Positions 18,349-26,450 of a stretch of 55,129 nucleotides of DNA are shown piece after piece. The notes beneath the pieces are model-generated. The model was given only the letters and a program-made list of their open reading frames with translations. It was not told where the DNA came from and made no database searches. This stretch comes from Cellulosimicrobium funkei (lineage in GTDB: Bacteria; Actinomycetota; Actinomycetes; Actinomycetales; Cellulomonadaceae). Every line of letters begins with the position of its first letter. Within the stretch, counting starts at the first letter, position 1. The stretch spans positions 1 through 55,129 of the forward strand of contig NZ_JNBQ01000027.1 of the NCBI RefSeq assembly GCF_001019615.1. Reading direction: 5' to 3'. The translations under genes were made by a program, and so were the position numbers.

Positions 18349-18834
18349 TCAGCCGAGCTCGCTCGTGCCCGAGTACAGGTGCAGCACCGGGACGTGGAGC
18401 TCCTCGCGCGCGCGGGACGCCCAGTCGGTGTGGAACGTGTCCTCGACGGCGTGCGGGTAGGTCACCACGACGATCTCGCGCACGCCGTCCGCGGCGACGG
18501 CCTTGTGCAGCGCGGGCAGCGGGTCGTCGTCGACGACCGCGCCGTCGGCCTCGCGGCCCGCCGCGCGCAGCTCGGCGACGCTGCGCTCGAGCTGCTCGCC
18601 CGCCGTCACCGTCGCCTGGACGGGCGAGGGCTCGCGCCCCAGGACCTCGTCCCACGCCTCCTTGAGCTCGCCCACGCTCAGGTGGTCGATGATCCCGGAG
18701 ATCACGTTGCGCTCCGTGTCCGCGGGCACGAGGACCCGGTAGGCGAGCTGCTCGTCCTCGTGCAGCGACAGGATGTGCTGCACGTCGGCCGGGTTCAGCG
18801 TGTCTTCGGTCAGGACGAGGATCGTGTCGGTCAC
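18349..18834 (-). CDS. Conserved hypothetical protein, universal-stress-like
   Basis: 161 residues. The beginning TDTILVLTEDTLNPADVQHI and the alternating hydrophobic strands (YRVLVPA, EIVVVTYPH, VPVLHLY) suggest a Rossmann-like UspA-type fold, but no ATP-binding G-x2-G-x9-G(S/T) is evident. Function unknown. It lies 5 nt after the reductase gene yet has its own TAGGCT -10 (18842-18847, minus) 7 nt before the GTG start, so it may be made both from an operon and from an internal leaderless promoter. Confidence 0.7.
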   Translation of the reverse strand: MTDTILVLTEDTLNPADVQHILSLHEDEQLAYRVLVPADTERNVISGIIDHLSVGELKEAWDEVLGREPSPVQATVTAGEQLERSVAELRAAGREADGAVVDDDPLPALHKAVAADGVREIVVVTYPHAVEDTFHTDWASRAREELHVPVLHLYSGTSELG

Positions 18835-18839
18835 GCGGG

Positions 18840-19730
18840 TCAGCCTATCGGCAGGAGCCAGCGCGCGGCGGTCGTACCGGCGGGGGAGCCCGGCCGGTCC
18901 TCGGGGCTGTGCAGCAGGTGGGCGAGGCGCGCGCCCCGGGGCGGGAGCGCCGTCGTGCCGGACCGCACAGCCCCGGCCACGATGCGGCCGGGACCGCGCC
19001 CGACGACGGTCGGGGTGGTGGTGACGCACAGCTCGTCGACGAGGTCCGCCGCGAGCAGGTCGCCCAGGAGGGTCGGCCCGCCCTCGGTGAGCACGCGGGC
19101 CAGGCCGCGGTCGGCGAGCGCGGCGAGCCCCGCGGCGAGGTCGACGCCGGCGCCCGGCTCGTGCTCGTCCTGCGCGCCCGCGGCGTCGTGCCCGACGACG
19201 AGCACCCGGTCTGCGGGCACGTCGCCCCTCGCCGTGGCGGCCCCGGCAGGTCCGGTGAGCACGTACGGCGGGCGGTGACCGTGCGTGAGCGCCTCGGGCA
19301 CGCGACCCGTCCGGGTCACGATCGCGAGCTCGAGCGGGGCGTCGTGCAGGTGCCGCAGGCCGCGCGGCCGGTCGAGCGCGGTGTAGCCCTCGGCGCGGGC
19401 GGTCCCCGCGCCGACGAGCACGACGTCGGCGAGCGCGCGCAGGACCCGGAAGACCCGCCAGTCCGCGTCGTCGTTGATGGACCCCGAGCGGTGGTCCGGG
19501 CCCCACGCCGCGCCGTCGACGCTCGCGACCATGTTGGCGCGCACCACGTGGGCGGCGCGCGACGGCGGCCCGTACGCGTAGAGGGTCGCGAGCCGCTCCT
19601 CGCGCGGGTCGGGGGGCAGGTGCTCCGCGGCGGGCAGGAGCACGTCGAGCAGGGGGAGGTCCGTGCGTCCCGCGGGCGGCTCGGTGGACGCCGCAGCGGG
19701 CTCGTCGGAGGGTGCCGTGGTGGAGGTCAC
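18840..19730 (-). CDS. Pyrimidine reductase family protein (RibD C-terminal-like)
   Basis: 296 residues with the RibD_C/dihydrofolate-reductase-like fold: VVRANMVASVDGAAWG, FRVLRALADVVLVGAGTARAEGY in pieces, and LTEGGPTLLGDLLAADLVDELC. The family includes NADPH-dependent riboflavin-pathway reductases; here there is no deaminase half, and such actinobacterial stand-alone proteins lack a proven substrate. The GTG at 19730 is chosen because TAGCCT (19738-19743, minus) lies 7 nt upstream; a longer frame with an upstream ATG would run into the divergent promoter. Confidence 0.82.
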   Translation of the reverse strand: MTSTTAPSDEPAAASTEPPAGRTDLPLLDVLLPAAEHLPPDPREERLATLYAYGPPSRAAHVVRANMVASVDGAAWGPDHRSGSINDDADWRVFRVLRALADVVLVGAGTARAEGYTALDRPRGLRHLHDAPLELAIVTRTGRVPEALTHGHRPPYVLTGPAGAATARGDVPADRVLVVGHDAAGAQDEHEPGAGVDLAAGLAALADRGLARVLTEGGPTLLGDLLAADLVDELCVTTTPTVVGRGPGRIVAGAVRSGTTALPPRGARLAHLLHSPEDRPGSPAGTTAARWLLPIG

Positions 19731-19737
19731 AGCGGCC

Positions 19738-19759
19738 AGGCTAGCCGCAGGCGTAGGCT
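19738..19759. promoter_or_regulatory. Back-to-back divergent -10 elements
   Basis: The 37-bp gap between two start codons holds a minus-strand TAGCCT (19738-19743) and a plus-strand TAGGCT (19754-19759), ten bases apart. Each would put transcription start at or near the start codon. Polymerase could not occupy both at once. Confidence 0.55.
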
Positions 19760-19767
19760 GGATCCTC

Positions 19768-20895
19768 GTGACTGCGCCCGTCGCCGGTGGCGCCTCAGCC
19801 CCGGCAGCTCTCCCCGGCACCGCCCGCGCGTCGGCCTCCGACGCGGCTCCCGCCGTGCCCGGACGTGCGCGCGCCCTCGCCGACGTCCGCCCGTCCGTCC
19901 CGCCCGCACGGCTCCTGGCCGACCTCCTGCCGCCCCGGCACTTCGCCGACGCCCGCTTCTCGACCTACCGCGCGAACCCCGCGTACCCGAGCCAGGCGCG
20001 CACCGTCGCCCGGCTCGAGGAGGTTGCGGCGGCCGTCGTGAAGCCCGCGCGCAAGGGGCTCTTCGGCCCCCGCAAGCAGACCGCGCCCGCGGTGTACATG
20101 GACGGCGGGTTCGGCGTCGGCAAGACCCACCTCCTCACGTCTCTCGCGCACGCCGTGGGCCTCGACGTGAGCGCCTACGGCACCTTCGTCGAGTACACGA
20201 ACCTCGTGGGCGCGCTCGGCTTCCAGGCGACCGTGGACGCGCTCGCCACGAAGAAGCTCGTGTGCATCGACGAGTTCGAGCTCGACGACCCGGGCGACAC
20301 CGTCCTCATGTCGCGCCTGCTGCGCGAGCTCGCCGACCGTGGCGTCGCGCTCGCGGCGACGTCGAACACGCTGCCCGAGGCGCTCGGCGAGGGCCGCTTC
20401 GCGGCCGAGGACTTCCTGCGCGAGATCCAGGCGCTCGCGGCCCGGTTCGAGGTGCTGCGCGTCGACGGCGAGGACTACCGTCACCGTGCGGTCGTCACCG
20501 ACTCCGCTCCGCTTCCCGAGGACGCCGTGCGGGCCGCGGTCACCGGCCGGCCCGGAGCCACGCTGGACGCGTTCGACGACCTGCTCGGGCACCTCTCCCA
20601 GGTGCACCCGAGCCGCTACCGTGCCCTGCTCGACGGCGTCGAGGTCGTCGCGCTCACCGGCGCGCACACCGTGACCGAGCAGTCGGCCGCGCTGCGCCTC
20701 GTGGTCCTCGTCGACCGCCTCTACGACCGCGACGTGCCCGTGCTGCTCGCCGGGTCCGACGGGTACACCGGCGAGCGGAGCCTCTTCACCGAGGAGATGT
20801 TGCGGGGCGGGTACCGCAAGAAGTACTACCGCGCGCTCTCCCGCCTCGGCGCGCTCGCTGAGGACGGTCGCGCGGTCGCGCGCGCGTCGGCCTGA
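19768..20895 (+). CDS. zapE: ZapE/AFG1-like cell-division ATPase
   Basis: 375 residues of the AFG1/ZapE P-loop family. Walker A is GGFGVGKTHLL (about 113-121), Walker B is VCIDEFEL (about 165-171), followed by sensor-like ATSNTLPEALGEGRF and FEVLRVDGEDYRHR, all characteristic. In E. coli ZapE modulates the Z-ring; actinobacterial homologues are less studied. The first 40 residues are Ala/Pro-rich. GTG start with TAGGCT 8 nt upstream; no ribosome site. Confidence 0.88.
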   Translation: MTAPVAGGASAPAALPGTARASASDAAPAVPGRARALADVRPSVPPARLLADLLPPRHFADARFSTYRANPAYPSQARTVARLEEVAAAVVKPARKGLFGPRKQTAPAVYMDGGFGVGKTHLLTSLAHAVGLDVSAYGTFVEYTNLVGALGFQATVDALATKKLVCIDEFELDDPGDTVLMSRLLRELADRGVALAATSNTLPEALGEGRFAAEDFLREIQALAARFEVLRVDGEDYRHRAVVTDSAPLPEDAVRAAVTGRPGATLDAFDDLLGHLSQVHPSRYRALLDGVEVVALTGAHTVTEQSAALRLVVLVDRLYDRDVPVLLAGSDGYTGERSLFTEEMLRGGYRKKYYRALSRLGALAEDGRAVARASA

Positions 20896-20926
20896 CGCCG
20901 CGCCCGAGCGAGCACGGTGCCGCGGC

Positions 20927-21859
20927 TCACGTCGCGGCGAGGCGCCTCTTCTCGACCTCGATGTCGAAGTCGGCCGGCGGCCAGCCGAGGTCGAGGCGGC
21001 GCAGCGCGTCGAGCAGCAGCTCGCTCACCGCGAGTCGCGCGAACCACTTGCGGTCGGCCGGGACCACGTGCCAGGGCGCGGCCTCGGTGCTCGTCCGGTC
21101 GAGGACGGCCTGGTACGCCTCCTGGTACGCGGGCCACTTCTGGCGCGAGTCGACGTCGTTCGGGTTGTACTTCCAGAACTTGTCCGGGCGCTCCAGCCGC
21201 TCCATGAGCCGAGCGCGCTGCTCCTCGTAGGACACGAGCAGCGCGACCTTGACGATCGTGGTCCCGGACGCGACGACCTTCTCCTCGAACCGGTTGATCT
21301 CGTCGTACCGCGCCTCCCAGACGTCGGGCGCCACGAGACCGTCGACGCGCGCGACCAGCACGTCCTCGTAGTGGGAACGGTCGAAGACGCCGATGTACCC
21401 TGGCTCGGGCAGCGCGCGGCGGATGCGCCAGAGGTAGTGGTGCTTGCGTTCCTCGGGCGTCGGGACGCCGAACGAGCGGTGCGCGACGCCCTGCGGGTCG
21501 ACGAGGCCGACGACGTGGCGCACGATGCCGCCCTTGCCCGCGGTGTCCATCCCCTGGAGCACGAGCAGCACCGAGCGCGAGCCGCCCGACCGGCCCTCGG
21601 CGAACAGGCGCTCCTGGAGCTCGGAGAGCTCGTCCGCGTGCCGCGCGACGAGGGCCTGGCCGGCCGCCTTGTCGCCCGTGAAGCCCGGGGTCGAGCCCCG
21701 GTCGAACGAGGCGAGGTCGAACCCGGCGCGCACGCGCAGCGACTCGGTCGGGGCGACCTCCCAGTCGGCGTCGAGCGCCGCCGACGCGGAGCCGGGACCG
21801 GAGCCGGATGCCGAGCCCTTGCCGTGCTTCTTCTTCGACTTCTTCTTCGTCGTCGGCAT
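20927..21859 (-). CDS. ppk2: Polyphosphate kinase 2 family protein (PPK2)
   Basis: 310 residues. Walker A-like LQGMDTAGKGG (about 100-110), Walker B/lid FDRSHYEDVL (about 156) and the family's HHYLWRIRRALPEPGYIGVF are all present, as is FWKYNPNDVDSRQ. PPK2 enzymes phosphorylate nucleotides with polyphosphate; the single-domain length of about 300 fits class I. The N-terminus is a Lys-rich, then Gly/Ser-rich, tail of 28 residues. TACGCT (21867-21872, minus) lies 7 nt before the ATG, so it has its own leaderless promoter just after the tre operon. Confidence 0.92.
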   Translation of the reverse strand: MPTTKKKSKKKHGKGSASGSGPGSASAALDADWEVAPTESLRVRAGFDLASFDRGSTPGFTGDKAAGQALVARHADELSELQERLFAEGRSGGSRSVLLVLQGMDTAGKGGIVRHVVGLVDPQGVAHRSFGVPTPEERKHHYLWRIRRALPEPGYIGVFDRSHYEDVLVARVDGLVAPDVWEARYDEINRFEEKVVASGTTIVKVALLVSYEEQRARLMERLERPDKFWKYNPNDVDSRQKWPAYQEAYQAVLDRTSTEAAPWHVVPADRKWFARLAVSELLLDALRRLDLGWPPADFDIEVEKRRLAAT

Positions 21860-21873
21860 GGGCGTGAGCGTAG

Positions 21874-23784
21874 TCACACCCAGGCCAGGACGGCGACCGA
21901 ACGCGCGGGGAGGTCGACGCCGCGCCGGTGCACGCTCGTCGTCGGGTCCCACGCGGCGAGCACGCGCGGCGTGCCGCCGAGCGCCAGCCGGAGCCGCCGG
22001 GGCTCCTCGCCGAGGTTGACCGCGACCGCGACGGTCCGCCGGTCCACGACGAACGCGGGACCGCCGCGCGGGGCGGACGCCGCGGACGGCTCCTCGCCGG
22101 ACGCGTCGTCGTCCACGCCACCGGGCCCGTGCACCCGCACGACCGAGAGGTCGCCCGAGCGGACGTCCGGGCGCGACCGCAGCGCCACGAGCGCCCGGTA
22201 CCAGGCGAGCAGCCGCGCGTGCTCGCCGCGGTCGCGCTCGTCCCAGTCGAGGACGCTCGCGTCGCGGGTCTCCCGCGCCTGCGGGTCGGGGACGGGGGCG
22301 CCGTCGGTCCACCCGTGGTCGGCGAACTCGGCGGCACGGCCGCGCCGGACCGCCTCGGCGAGCTCCGGCTCGGCGTGGTCGGTGAAGAACTGCCACGGCG
22401 TGGACGCGCCCCACTCCTCGCCCATGAAGAGCAGCGGGGTGAACGGGGAGACGAGCACGAGCGCCGCGGCCGCGGCGAGCCCCCCGCCGTCGAGCGTGGC
22501 CGACGTCCGGTCCCCGAACGCGCGGTTGCCGACCTGGTCGTGGTTCTGCGCGCTCACGACGAACGCGTGCCCGTCGGCCCCCGCGGGCACCGGGTGGCCC
22601 CACGTGCGGCCGCGGAACGTGGAGAACGTGCCGTCGTGCACGAACACGCCCGTGAGGGCCTTGCGCAGCACCGCGACCGAGCCGAAGTCGACGTAGTAGC
22701 CCTGCCGCTCGCCCGTGAGGAGCGCGTGCACGGCGTGGTGGACGTCGTCGGCCCACTGGGCGCGCATTCCGCGCCCGCCCTGCTCGACGCCCGTGACCGT
22801 GGCCGGGTCGTTCTCGTCCGACTCCGCCACGAGGGTGAGCGGTCGCCCGAGCTCCTGCTCGACCCGGTCGACGCGTCGCGCGAGCTCGGCCAGCAGGTGC
22901 GTGGGGGAGTCGTCGACGAGCGCGTGCACGGCGTCGAGGCGCAGCGCGTCGACGTGGAACTCGACGAACCATCGTTCGGCGTTGTCGATGACCCACTCGC
23001 GCACCTCGCGGCTGCCCGGGCGGTCGAGGTTCACCGCCGAGCCCCAAGGAGTCTCGTGCGCGTCGGTGAAGTACGGGCCGAACTCCGGCAGGTAGTTCCC
23101 CGACGGGCCGAGGTGGTTGTAGACGACGTCGAGCACGACCGCGAGCCCGCGCGCGTGCGCGGCGTCCACGAACCGCTGGAGCGCGCGGGGACCGCCGTAC
23201 GGCTCGTGCACCGCGTACAGGTGCACGCCGTCGTAGCCCCAGCCGCGCTCGCCGCCGAACGCCGCGACCGGCAGGAGCTCGACCGCGCCGACGCCCAGGT
23301 CGACCAGGTGGTCGAGCCGGTCGGTCGCGGCGTCGAGCGTGCCCTGCGGCGTGAACGTCCCCACGTGCAGCTCGTAGAGGACCTCGCCCCGCACGTCCCG
23401 GCCCGCCCACGCGTCGTCGGTCCAGGCGAACGCCGCGTCGAACGTGCGGCTCGGACCGTGCACGCCGTAGGGCTGCCACGGGCTGCGAGGGTCGGGCCGG
23501 CCCGGTCCGCCGTCGACCGCGTACCCGTAGTCCGTGCCCCACGGCAGCTCGTGGTCGTAGCCCCACCAGCCGGGCACGTGCGCGCCCACGAGGCGCAGCG
23601 GTCGTCGTTCGGCGCCGTCGAACGTGCCCGAGCCGGGCTCGGGCAGGAGCAGCTCGACACCGCGCGCCGTCGGCGCCCAGACGAGAGGTCGTGGCCCGGG
23701 CACGGAGAGCATGGGGGTCGAGCGGGGCGGGGGGACGCGGGGAGCGGGGGCGCCGGGCGTCGGGGTCGTCGGGTCGGTCGTCAT
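21874..23784 (-). CDS. treZ: Malto-oligosyltrehalose trehalohydrolase
   Basis: 636-residue GH13 enzyme releasing trehalose from malto-oligosyltrehalose. An N-terminal beta-sandwich is followed by the barrel: ELHVGTFTPQGTLDAA, GYDGVHLYAVHEPYGGP, DALRLDAVHALVDD (nucleophile Asp near 281), LVAESDENDP (acid/base Glu near 319) and QNHDQVGNRA (about 412). It is the last gene of the treX-treY-treZ operon, and its ATG overlaps the treY stop. Trehalose serves as osmolyte and stress protectant. Confidence 0.95.
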   Translation of the reverse strand: MTTDPTTPTPGAPAPRVPPPRSTPMLSVPGPRPLVWAPTARGVELLLPEPGSGTFDGAERRPLRLVGAHVPGWWGYDHELPWGTDYGYAVDGGPGRPDPRSPWQPYGVHGPSRTFDAAFAWTDDAWAGRDVRGEVLYELHVGTFTPQGTLDAATDRLDHLVDLGVGAVELLPVAAFGGERGWGYDGVHLYAVHEPYGGPRALQRFVDAAHARGLAVVLDVVYNHLGPSGNYLPEFGPYFTDAHETPWGSAVNLDRPGSREVREWVIDNAERWFVEFHVDALRLDAVHALVDDSPTHLLAELARRVDRVEQELGRPLTLVAESDENDPATVTGVEQGGRGMRAQWADDVHHAVHALLTGERQGYYVDFGSVAVLRKALTGVFVHDGTFSTFRGRTWGHPVPAGADGHAFVVSAQNHDQVGNRAFGDRTSATLDGGGLAAAAALVLVSPFTPLLFMGEEWGASTPWQFFTDHAEPELAEAVRRGRAAEFADHGWTDGAPVPDPQARETRDASVLDWDERDRGEHARLLAWYRALVALRSRPDVRSGDLSVVRVHGPGGVDDDASGEEPSAASAPRGGPAFVVDRRTVAVAVNLGEEPRRLRLALGGTPRVLAAWDPTTSVHRRGVDLPARSVAVLAWV

Positions 23785-26450
23785 GGCGCGTCCCCGGCGG
23801 GCTCGTGCGCCTCGCCCGTCCTCGCGACGGCGGCGCTCACGGCGTCGCCCCGGTCGACGAGGAGCGCGACCGGGAGGTCGGCGAGCAGGTCGGCGACGGG
23901 CACCGTGCCGGACGGGTGCTCCCGGCCGGTGAGCACGTCGACCCACGCCCCCGTCCCCTGGGGCAGCGCGACGACGTGGTCGCGCCACCCGCCGAGCCGG
24001 TCGACCGTGCCGGCGAGGCGCGTCGCGACGGTCACCACGCGCGCGACGGGCGCGGCGTCCGCGTCGGCGCCCGTGCGCGGGCCGCGCGGCGTCGTGCGCG
24101 CGAACGCGAGCGCGCACGGCGTCGACGACGCGACGGGGGCGTACCCCGCGCCGTCGCCCACGAACGCGTCGGCCAGGGCGCGGCGCAGCCGCAGGGCGCG
24201 TGCCGTGACGAGCAGCTTCTCGTCCGCGAGCGTGCGCGCGGGCGCCCCGCCGTCGAGCCGCGCGAGCCGCTCCGTCAGCGCCTCGACGTCGACCGGGCGG
24301 CGGTTGTCCGGGTCCACGAGGGTCGGCGCGTAGGACTCCGCTCCCTGGTACACGTCCGCGACGCCGGGCGCCGTGAGCCGGACGAGCGTGATCCCGAGGC
24401 TCGCGGCGCGCAGCTCCTCGCGGTGCTCCCGGGACCACCGGGCGAAGGCGCCGGTCACGGCCGGGTCGGCGAGCGCGCGCCGCGCGACGTCCGCGACGGC
24501 CTCCTCGTAGGCGTCGTCGGGGCTCGTCCAGGACGTCGCGACCTTGGCCTCGCGGAGCGCCTTGCGCAGGTAGTCGACGAGGCGGTCGGGCGCGATCGCC
24601 GCGACGGACGTGCCGTCGGTCGCGACGTCGGCCGGGTCTGCCCCGGCGCCCGCGTCGGGCAGCCACGTCCCCGCGACCGTCTGCCACAGGAGGTTCTCCG
24701 CGAGACCGTCCACGAGCACCCCGCGGTAGGGCGCGGTCGCCGCGCGGACCTCGTCGACGAGCCGTGACCAGCCCGTCGCGTCCTCGGAGAGCACCCCGAG
24801 CGCGGCGCGCGTGTCCTCGCCGCGCTTGGTGTCGTGCGTGGAGCCCGCCGTGAGGGCGTGCGGGGTGAGCGCGGCGAACCGCTGCGCGAACGCGTGCCAG
24901 TCGTGCACGCCGAGGCTGAACCGGTCCGGCTCGCCCCCCACCTCGCACAGGCTCACGAGCTCCGTCCAGCGGTAGAACGCGGTGTCCTCCACCCCCTTCG
25001 CCGTCACGGCCCCGCACACCTGCTGGAAGCGCACCACGAGCTCGTCGCGCCGCGCCTCCCGGCGCCGGCCCGCGCTCCCCACCTCCCGGCCCAGCACGAG
25101 GTCGACCACGACGTCGAGCGTCTCCGCGCGCTGTGGGTCGAGCCGAGCCCGCGCGCGCTCGGCCGCCTCCTCGACCGCCCGGACCGCCTCGTGCCGCGGC
25201 GGCGTGCCCGGGACGACGTACGCGCGGTACCGGTCGAACGCGACGAGCAGCTCGCGCAGGCACTGGTGCAGGCCGCGCCACGTGTGGTCGCGCAGGCGCG
25301 GGTCGTCGTGGCAGACGGCGGCCGCCAGGTCGGTCAGCCGGTGCACCTCCGCGTACAGCGGCCCCGCGACGACCTCGCGCTTCGCCTCCTCGACGAGCGC
25401 GCCCAGGCCGCCCGGCGCCGCGCCCGTGAGGCGCGTCATCACCGCGTCGAGGCCCGACCGGCCGCCCGGGTCGACGAAGAGCTGCTGGAGCCGCCACGCG
25501 ACGTCGTAGCCCGTGGTCCCGACCGTCGCCCAGTCCGGGGGCACCTGCTCCTCGCCCGCGAGGATCTTCTCCACCACGACCCACGCGGCGTCCGTGCGGT
25601 CCGCGAGCCGCTGGAGGTACTGCGCCGGGTCCGCGAGGCCGTCCGGGTGGTCGATGCGCAGGCCGTCGACCGTGCCGTCCGTGACGAGGCCGAGCACGAG
25701 CGCGTGCGTCGCGTCGAACACCTCCTCGTCCTCGACCCGGACCGCGACGAGCGACCCGACGTCGAAGAAGCGCCGGTAGTTGAGCTCCTCGTCGCCCACG
25801 CGCCAGTACGCGAGGCGGTAGTGCTGGCGCTCCACCAGCTCGGTGAGCGGCAGGTCCTCCGTGCCCGCCCGCACGGGAAAGACGTGGTCGTAGTACCGGA
25901 GCACACGCCGGGGCTCCGGCGACCCGGGGACCTCGACCTCGTCGACCGCGATCTCGCCCGCCGCGAGCACGTCGCCCAGGCGCGCGCCGAGGACCGGCAT
26001 GAGCACCGCGCCCTCGCCCGCCGACCAGTCGACGTCGAACCACCGGGCGTAGGGCGAGTCGGCACCGTCCTCCAGGACCGACCACAGCGCACGGTTGTGC
26101 CAGGCGGGCGTCGGGACGGCCATGTGGTTCGGCACGACGTCGAGCACGATGCCCAGGCCCGCCGCCCGGGCGCTCGCGGCCAGGCGCTCGAGCCCCTCGC
26201 GCCCCCCGAGCTCGTCGCTGACGCGCGAGTGGTCGACGACGTCGTACCCGTGCGTCGAGCCGGGCGCGGCCTGGAGCACGGGGGAGAGGTAGAGGTGCGT
26301 GACCCCGAGTGACGCGAGGTAGGGCACCTGGCGCGCGGCGTCGTCGAACGTCAGGTCGGGGCCGAGCTGGAGCCGGTACGTCGAGACCGGGACGCGGGGC
26401 GGCGCACCGTGCGCGCCGGCCGCGCCGACGGTGGGGAGGATGGCCGTCAT
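23781..26450 (-). CDS. treY: Malto-oligosyltrehalose synthase
   Basis: 889-residue GH13 isomerase that turns the reducing-end alpha-1,4 bond of a maltodextrin into an alpha,alpha-1,1 bond. PVSTYRLQLGPDLTFDDAA and YLASLGVTHLYLSPVLQA mark the start of the barrel; GLRIDHPDGLADP (nucleophile near 265), VVEKILAGEEQ (about 294) and GSTHDTKRGEDTRAAL (about 540) are the catalytic regions. The length is normal for the family. Its ATG overlaps the treX stop and its stop overlaps the treZ start, so synthesis of all three enzymes is coupled. Confidence 0.95.
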   Translation of the reverse strand: MTAILPTVGAAGAHGAPPRVPVSTYRLQLGPDLTFDDAARQVPYLASLGVTHLYLSPVLQAAPGSTHGYDVVDHSRVSDELGGREGLERLAASARAAGLGIVLDVVPNHMAVPTPAWHNRALWSVLEDGADSPYARWFDVDWSAGEGAVLMPVLGARLGDVLAAGEIAVDEVEVPGSPEPRRVLRYYDHVFPVRAGTEDLPLTELVERQHYRLAYWRVGDEELNYRRFFDVGSLVAVRVEDEEVFDATHALVLGLVTDGTVDGLRIDHPDGLADPAQYLQRLADRTDAAWVVVEKILAGEEQVPPDWATVGTTGYDVAWRLQQLFVDPGGRSGLDAVMTRLTGAAPGGLGALVEEAKREVVAGPLYAEVHRLTDLAAAVCHDDPRLRDHTWRGLHQCLRELLVAFDRYRAYVVPGTPPRHEAVRAVEEAAERARARLDPQRAETLDVVVDLVLGREVGSAGRRREARRDELVVRFQQVCGAVTAKGVEDTAFYRWTELVSLCEVGGEPDRFSLGVHDWHAFAQRFAALTPHALTAGSTHDTKRGEDTRAALGVLSEDATGWSRLVDEVRAATAPYRGVLVDGLAENLLWQTVAGTWLPDAGAGADPADVATDGTSVAAIAPDRLVDYLRKALREAKVATSWTSPDDAYEEAVADVARRALADPAVTGAFARWSREHREELRAASLGITLVRLTAPGVADVYQGAESYAPTLVDPDNRRPVDVEALTERLARLDGGAPARTLADEKLLVTARALRLRRALADAFVGDGAGYAPVASSTPCALAFARTTPRGPRTGADADAAPVARVVTVATRLAGTVDRLGGWRDHVVALPQGTGAWVDVLTGREHPSGTVPVADLLADLPVALLVDRGDAVSAAVARTGEAHEPAGDAP

